DNA from: Hymenopellis radicata
Taxonomy: Eukaryota > Basidiomycota > Agaricomycetes > Agaricales > Physalacriaceae
DNA: 11,607 nt
Direction of reading: 5' to 3'
Assembly: GCA_015501595.1 (NCBI GenBank)
Contig: JADNRX010001292.1
Span: 1-11,607, forward strand
Made by a program: the position numbers and the translations under genes. Under the pieces are notes generated by a model. The model was not told where the DNA came from. It made no database searches and was given only the letters and a program-made list of their open reading frames with translations. Every line of letters starts with the position of its first letter. Position 1 is the stretch's first letter. Of the stretch, positions 1 to 8,505 are shown one piece after another.

Positions 1-180
1 TTGAAAATTATATAAATATATTTAAGATATTTTTAGCTATATGAATATTTTTAAAGATATTTTTAGAAATTTTTGACTTAGCTTAAGATTGTCTAAAATA
101 ATTTAAAATCTATTCAAATAGATTTTAGCTAAAAAATGTGGTTAAAAATGAAAAGGTTTTTTCACCACAATTTTGAGTGA
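1..180. other. Very AT-rich non-coding stretch
   Basis: The first 180 bases are almost entirely A and T, in sharp contrast to the balanced composition of the rest of the window. A short unit, AGATATTTTTAG, occurs twice (around 26-37 and 54-66), and a near-palindromic GTGG...CCAC hairpin lies at about 139-172. No reading frame of useful length is present. This could be the edge of an AT-rich repeat island or the remnant of a transposon. The window starts here, so its real extent cannot be seen. Confidence 0.6.
104..127. repeat. Perfect inverted repeat, 11-base arms
   Basis: TAAAATCTATT, a two-base CA loop, then AATAGATTTTA form a perfect stem. It sits inside the AT-rich stretch, where such palindromes arise by chance more often, so a function is not implied. 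Confidence 0.6.
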
Positions 181-609
181 AAAATCTGAGGCCTTCATGC
201 AGTGTACCTCACAGCATTCAAATCTGAAATCACGTATTGCAAACGTATGGCTCAACGTACGCGTGGTTCCCTCCGAGCTATTCGCAATTAAGTAAATGCT
301 GAGAAGCGAAGATCTTCACTAGATCCTCCTCCACTGGTACTCTCACTGTATAATTAAAGCGGAGACATACTTCGCCTTTCTGGAGGCGTTGCGCCGATTG
401 CGACCGCGATGACAAATGGTGCGCCCGATGGCAACAACCAAGAACATGTCTTGGAAGCCCGAGCGGTACATCGTCAAGACGCCGCAGACCAACATTATTT
501 TAAACCTCGTACGACAGCAGGGACTCGCGCATCGCATTCCACTGCAGTAATGATCTGAATTGGGTCTGAATCACTGCACTATATTCAGAATTCGGATCAT
601 GAACTCCCA
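181..609. other. Intergenic, nothing recognised
   Basis: About 430 bases of ordinary composition. Only short open frames without recognisable protein similarity are present. I see no RNA gene, no clear promoter and no splice-site pattern that would join frames into a gene. Confidence 0.5.
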
Positions 610-942
610 TTCGTCACGCTTCGCGACGCGAACCCCACTCGAAAATCGACTTTTTTTCAAGTCTTGTGGTGCCAAAAAAACGGCCATTCCTCGCGAGTGT
701 GATCCCGGATGAGTTCCTGTGTGATGGCACGCACACCTGTGTGTCTGCAATTCGGTACAGTGTGGCGGCACCCAAAAGTGATGTGTTGCTCATGCTGCGA
801 AAACTGCAAGAGAGTGACTCTGGGTGTTACTGCCGTGAAGAGCAACACACTATCACCTCACAGGAACTCATCCGGGGTCACACTCGCGAGGAATGGCCGT
901 TTTTTTTGCGCCACAAGGGTTCTGGTCACAAAGCGTGACGAA
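610..942. repeat. Foldback (inverted-repeat) element, MITE-like
   Basis: The outer ends are TTCGTCACGCTT (610-621) and its reverse complement AAGCGTGACGAA (931-942). The best-matching core pairs 665-721 with 859-915 and includes the shared stretch CGGCCATTCCTCGCGAGTGT. A further stem pairs 778-791 with 840-856. The left arm therefore carries about 56 unpaired bases (722-777), and the apical loop is about 48 bases (792-839). The architecture is that of a non-autonomous DNA transposon or foldback element. No transposase is present. An eight-base direct repeat, CATGAACT, occurs at 598-605 and 972-979, but it does not abut the arm ends, so it is not a convincing target-site duplication. Open frames in this element are by-products of the repeat. 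Confidence 0.7.
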
Positions 943-1152
943 GCGGACTTCCGCCTACTTCCGCATATTCCCATGAACTTCATCAATTGACCGGATTGTC
1001 CATTGCGTATCTTCTACATACAACACGTACGCCTGCATAATTACATCGATACAGTATCCAGATAGCCCGAAAAATCCAAGTGATTAAATTGTTATTGCTA
1101 AACTTTTTCATCTGCAGGTTTTTGGGATAAAGCGGAGGTGCTAGCATCTTGT

Positions 1153-2445
1153 TTATCGCCCTGTTCTAGATCGCGAGGGAGAGTCTTTGGAACTTCTTGA
1201 GACTTGACCCATGTGTAACCCCTTCAGTACGAAGTCAGTAGGTTCCGAGTAGGCGTTAGAGTTCACGTACATCGTCCCACCAAGGATGACAAGAATTGAA
1301 GTGGCGCGGTTGCTGATTATGATGTTTAGCGTAAAGAAAGCAGGCAGCAGAAGATAAGACCAACGTACACCGTGAGAAGGTCATTAAAGATCCAAACGCC
1401 TAAGACAGTTTGAAGGACTGACCGCGCGGCCTAATAGTAATACGACGTGTCAGCGATACGCCAATGTCGAAACGAAGAGTAACGTACACTTGAGAACATG
1501 TGTGTTATCGGACTGGTGACCTTGACACTGAGTAATGCCGCAACACAGAGGAGAAAACCAAAGAATCCCGTCACTAAGCTGCCCCAGAAGAAGACGCTGC
1601 CGTTCCAATTACTGCTCTGCATCATATCACGCAGTTTAAGAGGCTCCCCATTGAAGATGACAAACGGAAGGAGTAACGCGGCTGAGCCGACATTGGTCCA
1701 CCAGGCCAGCTCTATAGTCGAGTTGTTGCAGTGGAGAAGCGAGCTTTTGATGAGAACCGCATGGAACGCGATGAGGAGAGAAGAGAGGACTCCATAGGTA
1801 AGGGAAAGGAAGGATGGCGCGACTACGAGGGGTACAGAGGACGATGGGGCGACGCCTACGAAGAAACCGCAGGCTACAACCCCAGCAGCAACAATGACCC
1901 TGACCGGAGGAACCGAGTTGGTGTTGATTGAGGAGATAATGATAGTTAGAGGCAATTGCAGTCCGCGAGCGATCTGGGGCCGCGATTAATTATAGATGAA
2001 GCTGTAACATGTCATGATGCCTCACCTGAAAGAATGACGCATCGACATCCCGTAAACAAAGTGTATTGAACACAAGGCCGACGATATTAACCGTGACGAG
2101 TGGCGCTAGCTTTTTCGCCACCTCTACACTGGGCTTCGGGATCTTGACCTTCGGGGTAACCGCGGCAGACACATGTAATAACGCGACAGCAATGAGGAGT
2201 TGGATGAGAAGGAAAAGCAGAGGTAGGTCGGGGGAGCTATTGAGGACCGCCTTATTCCTAAAACAACGCGATAAGAATATATGATGAGGGCGACGTGAGC
2301 CACATACACAAAAACCATCTGTGCGACAGAATGAGCATACACTGCGCTTAAGACGGATAACAAGACCTACGACAAGAGCAGCAAACATGTAGAACGACAC
2401 GACGGCCGCGACCTGGAGGCTCTCGACATTGAGAGTGAATGCCAT
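1153..2445 (-). CDS. GDP-fucose transporter (SLC35C-type nucleotide-sugar transporter)
   Basis: Multi-pass Golgi membrane transporter of the drug/metabolite transporter superfamily, expected to exchange cytosolic GDP-fucose for lumenal GMP. Exons on the minus strand are 2445-2371, 2318-2308, 2257-2026, 1973-1488, 1430-1369 and 1312-1153, giving 341 residues. That is the normal length, with about ten hydrophobic segments. The introns are 50-57 bases, all GT-AG. The stretch FNTLCLRDVDASFFQ-IARG (residues 92-110) matches the FNNLCLKYVGVAFYNVGRS segment of animal SLC35C1. NKAVLNSSPDLPL near residue 30 matches its NKYLL segment, and VKVTSPITHMFSS followed by GVWIFNDLLT matches its C-terminal half. 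The second exon is only 11 bases, encoding part of MVFV. The start is the first ATG that opens the membrane segment. The gene is divergent from a fucosyltransferase-like gene, which supports fucose rather than another sugar as cargo. Substrate is inferred from similarity only. Confidence 0.88.
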
Positions 2446-2669
2446 GATGAAAAGGGGAAGAGAGGGGGACGGGAGTATACATCGTACAGACCGGACGGAA
2501 TATATCTAGGGAAAGTTGATCGAGTCGCCCGATTAGGCAACTCGATCCAACTTGATGGACCTGCATCCCTTCGGCGAGGCGGTTCAGACAGACCATCACT
2601 TTGTCTTCGACGCTAGTGCCTATGACATCCTGACTCTCAAATCTATTCATAGCCCGCTCGTCGCCCGCT
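2446..2669. promoter_or_regulatory. Shared divergent promoter of the two fucosylation genes
   Basis: This 224-base gap separates the start codons of the minus-strand GDP-fucose transporter and the plus-strand fucosyltransferase, so both must be driven from it. It holds a TATA-like GAATATATC at about 2499-2507, a CCGGACGG motif at 2491-2498, and a dyad at 2515-2551. Bidirectional control is inferred from layout and has not been shown. Confidence 0.6.
2515..2551. promoter_or_regulatory. Imperfect inverted repeat in the divergent promoter
   Basis: The left arm GTTGATCGAGTCGCC (2515-2529) pairs with the right arm GGCAACTCGATCCAAC (2536-2551), with one mismatch and one extra base across a six-base spacer. 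Its centre (about 2533) is close to the middle of the intergenic gap (about 2557). This is the shape expected of a binding site for a dimeric regulator, but the motif is not one I recognise. Confidence 0.4.
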
Positions 2670-4421
2670 ATGGACTCCGGCTACACTTTCCTTCGATCTT
2701 CGTTGGGTTTCACGGAAGGCTTAGGCCGTGCAAAAAAATCGCCTCTGAAAATCAATGCCCTCCTCTTGGTTCTCATCTCTTTTGCAACTCTCGCTCTCGT
2801 CTCTCTCTGGTACTCGCAGTCTACCTCGGAGCCAGATGGTCTCGCTTCATCTGAGAAACTTGTACCGTGGGACGCACGCGTGTTACGCGCAAGCCCTGGA
2901 AAGCATTTCAGAGGTGCGCGATCTTCCTGACCATAACGACTCGAACGCACTCATTCTCGCAGATGCTCTACGACCTGATGTCAGGTACATCACTTCGTGG
3001 CCTGCTGCAGGTTGGAGTAAGCATTCATCAATGTTCTTTTCCAACACATATTTACGTGTCCTTGGCAAGCAAACGATGTAATGACAATGGTTCGTCCTCT
3101 TTTCTTGGCCTTTATGATTACTTTCCGTTTGAACGCGCTTCTCAGGCAAACATGATCTATCTTGGAGTTATCACGGAGAGAGTCCCAATTCTTCCTCCAT
3201 TCACGCCATCGCACGTTCTACAAGACGGGGAAGCATGGGTGCTTCCCTTTGGCGAAGTTTTCGACGTTCCACGGATGCAAAAAGCCATGAACATTCCCAT
3301 ACTTGAATGGCACGATGTCAAACGCGATGAAGACGGGGAACGCGATGAGCTCGGGTGCTGGAACATATGGGAAGCGACTCAGCATCGGGAAGCTTTTCCT
3401 CGATACAGTAACATCCCCGATTTCCTGAATCTTGGTCTGTTTATTGTCCCACTAGCCGTACTTCTACCCTGAATTGACGCGCCGTAACAGATATTTCATA
3501 CACACTGGCACCCAATTGGATCAAGTTATGGGCTAACGTCGACTCAGATCCTCACGCGACGTTCTGGTCGTTAGCGCGGCTTGGTTATTCAGAAACACGA
3601 GACGTCAATCTCCGCCCTCCTCGTTTCTCACCTTATAATGTATCTCTCCCTCCGGACGAGCAGCTCCTCTGCTATGATTATCTGTATTATGTCTGTGCTC
3701 AACAGGTACACAATTCCTTAGCATGTACTTGCTGTCATTAACGTGCATTCTTGCAGCCATATGAATTTACTTGGGAATACAGTCCAGCTTGGCGCTTTGT
3801 CGCTCAGCACATGCACTTCACTCGGAGGCTCGAGAAGCTCGCCAACTTCTATATTAATCGGGCAATCGGAATTCCGGACATTGAGCCAACTCCAGCCGTA
3901 AGAGTATTCTACGTTTGTCATCAGTCAGTCATTGAATCTGTTCCAGTATATTGCTATCCATGCGCGTCACAGAGATTTCGGGGATGTATGCGGAGATATC
4001 CATTTACAAGACTGTTTCGCACCGCTATCGGCCATAGCACGACGCGTTCAAGAAGTAAAGGATGAGCTTTTCCAGAAGAAAGGACTGGTCGTCAACTATG
4101 TTTTGATGACAAGTGACGAGAACGATCCCGCGTGGTGGCAAGAAGTTGCTGAACTAGGCTGGGTCAAGCCTGATCATAGCCGCACCAGACAAGTGTATGG
4201 AACATGGTACGTTATGATACGTGAAGGAATGGATCTTGGACACTTACGTTCAAGCAAGGTATCCCGTCCTCATTGACGCCGCCATTCAGTCCGGCGCCGC
4301 CGGTTTCGTTGGAACCGCTAGATCGACTATGTCCGTCATGGCCGCTAGACGGGTTGCTGCATGGCAAGATGGGGCCATTCAATATGTCGAGTGGGGTAGA
4401 CCAGGAGCCGATGATCACTGA
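2670..4421 (+). CDS. GDP-fucose O-fucosyltransferase family protein, type II membrane
   Basis: Predicted glycosyltransferase that transfers fucose from GDP-fucose to a protein in the secretory pathway. The N-terminus is short and cytosolic. One membrane segment follows (about residues 28-48), so the catalytic part would be lumenal. Exons: 2670-2861, 2914-3016, 3070-3089 (20 bases), 3146-3434, 3491-3705, 3757-3897, 3947-4206 and 4259-4421; 460 residues. Key motifs are YITSWPAAGWTNDV near residue 100, ITERVPILPPFTPSH in the donor-side fold, the IHARHRDF motif (residues 324-331) matching the HxR-DF signature of POFUT/FUT8-type enzymes, TSDE (375-378), and FVGTARSTMS (from 423), the late GT-S/T motif. 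The first junction is uncertain: a 52-base intron with a weak GTACCG donor, or a 73-base intron 2839-2911 that removes seven residues. The other introns are 49-56 bases. Acceptor protein unknown. Confidence 0.82.
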
Positions 4422-4785
4422 ACACACTATATACAGGACTTGGAAGGACTTCTGAAGGCTTTGCACATGGACGGAACATTTCACTACTAACATTAATCGT
4501 ATTGCATCAGCAATTTTTCGTGTTAATTATTTTGTAACACCGTTGTGAGTAAAGGGTAACGTTGCGGTGCGCCACAATTAGTTGGTGCCTGAATACCGTC
4601 TCTTTATTTAGCCACATCCGCAGTTTGGGACCTGTAAATGACTTGTTCTTTTCCGGAAATCACTATCGCTCGTCGTTTGTGGCAACAGTGCTTACACACT
4701 GCGTACGACCTTGCTTGCGCCGGCAAGTAAATACTGGACCTGTCAATGTACAAATAGGCGTGAAAGTAGGAACGACAAATAATCA
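4422..4785. other. Convergent intergenic region
   Basis: This lies between the 3' ends of the fucosyltransferase gene and the minus-strand ketopantoate reductase-like gene, and should hold both transcript ends. A T-rich tract around 4516-4537 is the only notable local composition. A plus-strand open frame across 4562-4870 shows no family likeness and runs into the neighbouring gene. I see no RNA gene. Confidence 0.5.
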
Positions 4786-6018
4786 TCAGAGTGCTTGGTC
4801 TAAAGGTATTGCGCTCCTTAACTTTATCAAGTTATGCAACATCATGTTCCTTCCAACAAAAACATTATAAATCGCGCCCAGTCGAATGAACTGCCCGTTT
4901 AAGTATCTTATTTCCGTTGGCCGCCCTGCTCGCATGTCTGCCAACATGGGGGAAATATAATTTCTCGTCCGGGAAACGTACTTCATCACTGCACGCTGCA
5001 GCTCATCCGGCAGAAGCTGCTGTGGCATGGTATGAGAGTATGCGACATGGGTGGTCTCGGCCATGTTCTTTATGCGAGCGTCAATTTCGGCTTGGAAGGC
5101 GCTGCTGGCTTCATGGCAGATCCTTTCGGAAAGATGGACGCCTTGCGGGGAAAGGAAGATTTGGCCATTCGGACAATTCATGAGCGTCGTGAGTGGATCA
5201 ACGACGGATTGGATCACCAGGCGTTTTCGCAGAGCAGTCTGCATGTCTGCCATGGACACCCAGGATGTGTTCAGCTCGTCCAATTTCAGAAGCGTCTCGA
5301 CGGTGTCGTGGAGAGATTGAAATTGGAACGACTCGGAAGGAGGGACAAGATCGCTCAAGCGACCTTTGCGTTCGAAGGGAGAAATCTCAGCTTGACGGAA
5401 GCCTGCGTCGGCGTCCGTTTTGGTCGAATTGGGAATGACAGCAAATTTTATCCGGCCGATACGGTTATGCACAAGGTTAAATTGTCCGTTACCGTAGAGA
5501 CTATGCGAGTGGGTGGCGAGAACGAAATGGGGTCGGCGGGAAGGATCGGGGAAGGTAAACTTGAGAAGATCATCGTACATGCCCATTCCGCTTTGAAGAA
5601 GAACGACAGTAGATGATGATGACAAGCGAGATGAGAGCATCTTCAACATCGGAATTGTGCTGTACGTCCGAGAAGTGACGATTAGAGAATCGATATGGTC
5701 TTCCGGGATCATTCGGGTCTCTTCAGAGGTAGAGAGGGAGGTATTCGGAATTTCAGCAGTAAATCCGGAGGCTGTATGGCGTACACCTTCACGCGTAACA
5801 GTAATAGACGCCTTGTGTATATTGTAGAATTCGCGCATTTGTCGGGAGTTGCGGCGAATGGTTGTGACGGCGTCGGAGGAAGGTAAGACGCGTCGTAGGT
5901 GGTAGGCAATCAGGGAGCCCAGCGGCCCAGCAGCGCCTACGAGATGGATACGCATTGGTTTGGCAGCTATTCTGTCAGAGGCATCTGCAATGTCAATTGA
6001 GTACGGCATGCTATACAT
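4786..6018 (-). CDS. Ketopantoate reductase-like protein (PanE/ApbA fold), probably catalytically altered
   Basis: An intronless gene of 410 residues. Classical members reduce 2-dehydropantoate to pantoate with NADPH, a step toward coenzyme A. The Rossmann start MRIHLVGAAGPLG (from residue 22) has Ala in place of the first Gly of GxGxxG. Later landmarks are LLQSGMGMYDDL, HSHSLYGNGQF, VVDPLTTLMNCPNGQI and GRPTEIRYLNG, in the order expected for the N- and C-terminal domains. Set against Escherichia coli PanE from memory, Lys72 is Arg, Asn98 is Ser, catalytic Lys176 is Arg, Asn180 is Gln, Asn184 is Asp and Ser244 is Pro; only Glu256 (TEI) is kept. The scaffold is intact and full length, so this looks like a retained paralogue with changed or lost activity. 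ATG codons at residues 1, 4 and 22 are all possible starts. It is divergent from the first aldo-keto reductase gene. Confidence 0.85.
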   Translation of the reverse strand: MYSMPYSIDIADASDRIAAKPMRIHLVGAAGPLGSLIAYHLRRVLPSSDAVTTIRRNSRQMREFYNIHKASITVTREGVRHTASGFTAEIPNTSLSTSEETRMIPEDHIDSLIVTSRTYSTIPMLKMLSSRLSSSSTVVLLQSGMGMYDDLLKFTFPDPSRRPHFVLATHSHSLYGNGQFNLVHNRIGRIKFAVIPNSTKTDADAGFRQAEISPFERKGRLSDLVPPSESFQFQSLHDTVETLLKLDELNTSWVSMADMQTALRKRLVIQSVVDPLTTLMNCPNGQIFLSPQGVHLSERICHEASSAFQAEIDARIKNMAETTHVAYSHTMPQQLLPDELQRAVMKYVSRTRNYISPMLADMRAGRPTEIRYLNGQFIRLGAIYNVFVGRNMMLHNLIKLRSAIPLDQAL

Positions 6019-6506
6019 AACAAAGCGCGTACAATTTTTTCCGTGCTATGCAGGCCCAACCAGGGGTGCTACTCAGCGGAAAGCACGGCCTGCAGCAAGA
6101 TCGAAGGCGCGACTGACGGTCAGTCTAAGAGGAAGCGGCAAAAAATGTGACCCTGAATAGAGTTACACGTGGCTAATTCCCATGCATCCCAGTTGTGTTA
6201 CTGTACTGTGCATCGTTCTCTTATAGATTCGGGGCGCTCAACTGGGATTTGTAGTCCTGGAAAAGCTTTGTTGGCCCTATACAGGGCCTGACTAAACTTC
6301 AATCTCTAGCAACCGGTATGACCTGGCATTGGCACGGTGGGAAATCTTCCGTGTAGCCACACTTATTTCGCGATATCGCGTGCCCCATGACCCGAATGAC
6401 ATCGAACCATCGATAAGGAATCACTGGCTTACTTATAACGAAGACTTTTTCCGACGTTCTTGAAGCCATCCCACGACAATTCCCCGCTTTCTCTCTGACC
6501 ACCACC
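6019..6506. promoter_or_regulatory. Divergent intergenic region between the reductase genes
   Basis: These 488 bases must contain the promoters of both the minus-strand ketopantoate reductase-like gene and the first xylose reductase-type gene. They include a perfect 12-base palindrome CGCGATATCGCG (6369-6380), a small hairpin GGCCCT-ATAC-AGGGCC (6273-6288), and a TATAA at 6434-6438, about 70 bases before the aldo-keto reductase ATG. The sites are seen in the sequence; their roles are inferred. No gene or RNA was found. Confidence 0.45.
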
Positions 6507-7975
6507 ATGTCTACCATCGAGCTGAAAAGAACTGGCCAAAAGGTGAGCTCTCCTGGTGCTTTACCGACCGTGCCTTTCTAATAAGGCGATGTAGATGCCT
6601 CTTGTTGGGTGAGTCGCGTCGACATCTCATGGAAGTATAGGCCCTTGACACGCATGACGCCCAGCTTTGGCCTATGGAAGGTTAGCTTCTGAAAGTTACT
6701 GCTCTTGGCAACTACTCAAGCCCTTTAACCTAGGTTACCAAGTCGAGCTGTGCTGATGTGAGTAGACGACACCGGCCCCCCACCTTCTGTACTAACAAGA
6801 AATTCAGACCGTCTATAATGCCATCAAGGAGGGCTACCGTCTTCTGGACGGCGCTGGCGACTACGGAAACGAGAAAGAGGCCGGAGAAGGCGTCAAGAGG
6901 GCTATCGATGACGGACTCGTCAAGCGCGAAGATCTATGTGAGTGCTCCTCATCCCCTGTTGATATGCATTGTTTAATGGCGTGTCGCGCAGTCATCACCT
7001 CCAAGGTACGATCTGTAATCGCGTCAACTTCGACGCATCTAAACCATAGTTCAGCTTTGGAACACCTTCCATGCCAAGGAACATGTAAGAAATGCAATAA
7101 AACGCGCTTGTATGCGTGCTAAAACCCCGCCTCAGGTCGAACAGCTATCGAGGAAACAGCTCGCCCTTTGGGGTATCGACTATTTCGATCTATTCCTCAT
7201 CCACTTCCCCGTTTCCTTGGAATACGTTGATCCTGCCCATCGCTACCCACCCGAGTGGTGGGGAGATGACAAAAAGGTTCACCTTAGTGAGCAGATGTAA
7301 TTAACAGTCTCCAGATTCAGCTGTGACACTAGTTATAGGCAACGTGTCCATCCAAGAAACCTGGACGGCCTTAGAGAAGCTAGTCGACGAAGGTCTTGCC
7401 AAGAACATCGGTATCAGCAACTTCCAGGCACAAACCATTCTAGACATACTACGATATGCCCGCTACGAACCTCAGGTTCTTCAGATCGAGCTTCACCCTT
7501 ACCTTTCTCAAGAAGCTTTGGTCAACTTCTCCAAGACGCACAACATTGCCGTCACTGCGTACTCCTCGCTCGGTCCCCAGGGCTATGTTGAATTGGGTAT
7601 GGACAAGTCTGCCCCTAGCCTGTTGGCCCACGACGCCGTCACTCAGGCAGCTACTGCTCACCAAAAAGGTAACTAAAGTTGAAAGAGATATCTTTCCTGT
7701 CCTCATGCCAAACCCAAGCTCCGGCACAAGTCCTTCTTCGCTGGGCAACCCAGCGCGGAATAGCTGTCATTCCGAAGAGCAACACTCATGAGCGCCTTGC
7801 GGAGAATCTGCAGTCCATCGACTTCACCCTTACTGACGCCGAGATCAAAGCTATCAACGGTCTGAACATTAACTTGAGGGTGCGACTGTTCCCACATAAA
7901 TGGCCACTTACTCATTCCGTGTTCTAGCTTAACGATCCTGCAGAGATTGATCCACGGATTGCAATCTTTGCGTAA
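6507..7975 (+). CDS. NAD(P)H-dependent D-xylose reductase-type aldo-keto reductase (copy 1)
   Basis: Cytosolic (alpha/beta)8-barrel reductase of the AKR2 type, expected to reduce D-xylose to xylitol and related aldoses, the first step of fungal pentose use. Eleven exons: 6507-6542, 6595-6608, 6665-6680, 6734-6757, 6808-6937, 6992-7005, 7055-7084, 7136-7286, 7339-7668, 7719-7879 and 7928-7975; 317 residues, normal length. The catalytic tetrad is visible: Asp44 and Tyr49 in [11 protein letters not shown], Lys78 in ITSKLWN, His111 in [12 protein letters not shown] and IELHPYLSQ follow. The cofactor motif IPKSNTHER (266-274) has the Lys, Ser, Asn and Arg that hold the NADPH 2'-phosphate and adenine in yeast enzymes, so NADPH should be used well. 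The C-terminus [15 protein letters not shown] is typical. Introns are 48-56 bases. The ATG follows an ACCACC context. Sugar specificity is inferred; related aldoses or glycerol-type substrates are possible. Confidence 0.9.
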
Positions 7976-8505
7976 GATATGGACAGGTGCAAGGGCAAGC
8001 AACCAAGGCGTGCACATTGTATAGTAGCGGTGTAAGTTCGGGTCGGGATGAATTGATTGACCTTGAATCTGGAATGTACGCGTATGCGTCGAGCCAATCG
8101 CTGACAGGAGCGTGGCCATGCGTTCTAATGTCCGGTTCCAGACCACTTGGTATGTTCGGTGTAACGCTCCAGGTCCCCTCATAATGAGCCTTTGCGTTCT
8201 CATATACGCATTTCTATTCACGGCACTCATGGTGGGCAGATTGAGGCGTTTTTAGTGGAATAGGTCCGTCTCTCATCGAAGAATAGACTCGACTCGACTC
8301 CTTCAGGTTCTTCATGACATGTTCCATCCTGATCCAGTTCACCGAGAACGCGTCTGTTCGAATCGGTCGCCCTTGAGAGTTGTCTAGGCCTAGACTGGCC
8401 TTCCCATGAGCACGAGTTCGCCTCATACACGGTCCGGGAAGAGACTATAAGGACGACGCTCAAGGGTGCTCATTGTCACAGACTTACTTTGAAAGCGATT
8501 GCATT
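7976..8505. other. Intergenic region between the tandem aldo-keto reductases
   Basis: These 530 bases should contain the 3' end of copy 1 and the promoter of copy 2. Soon after the copy 1 stop codon, scattered blocks resemble the stretch after the copy 2 stop: a GCGTG-ACATT block, and GAATTGATTGACCTTGAAT near 8050-8068 against a similar run near 10076-10095. The duplicated segment may therefore include some 3' flank. A GACTC unit is repeated three times at 8286-8300. Minus-strand open frames here have no family likeness and no intron logic, so no gene is called. Confidence 0.4.

Noticed and set aside
666..938. Open frames of about 90 codons on both strands at the foldback element
   Set aside because: Their similar peptides on opposite strands (HTREEWPFF) are explained by the inverted repeat itself.
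598..979. CATGAACT direct repeat as an 8-base target-site duplication of a hAT-type element
   Set aside because: The copies are 4 and 29 bases away from the inverted-repeat ends and the ends lack a hAT-like terminus, so chance is as likely.
5032..5616. 194-codon open frame on the plus strand opposite the ketopantoate reductase-like gene
   Set aside because: It lies wholly antisense to a well-supported gene, shows no recognisable family, and is the kind of shadow frame that long GC-balanced genes produce.
8227..8463. Minus-strand open frames between the tandem aldo-keto reductases
   Set aside because: No family likeness, overlapping frames of similar length, and location in a promoter gap.
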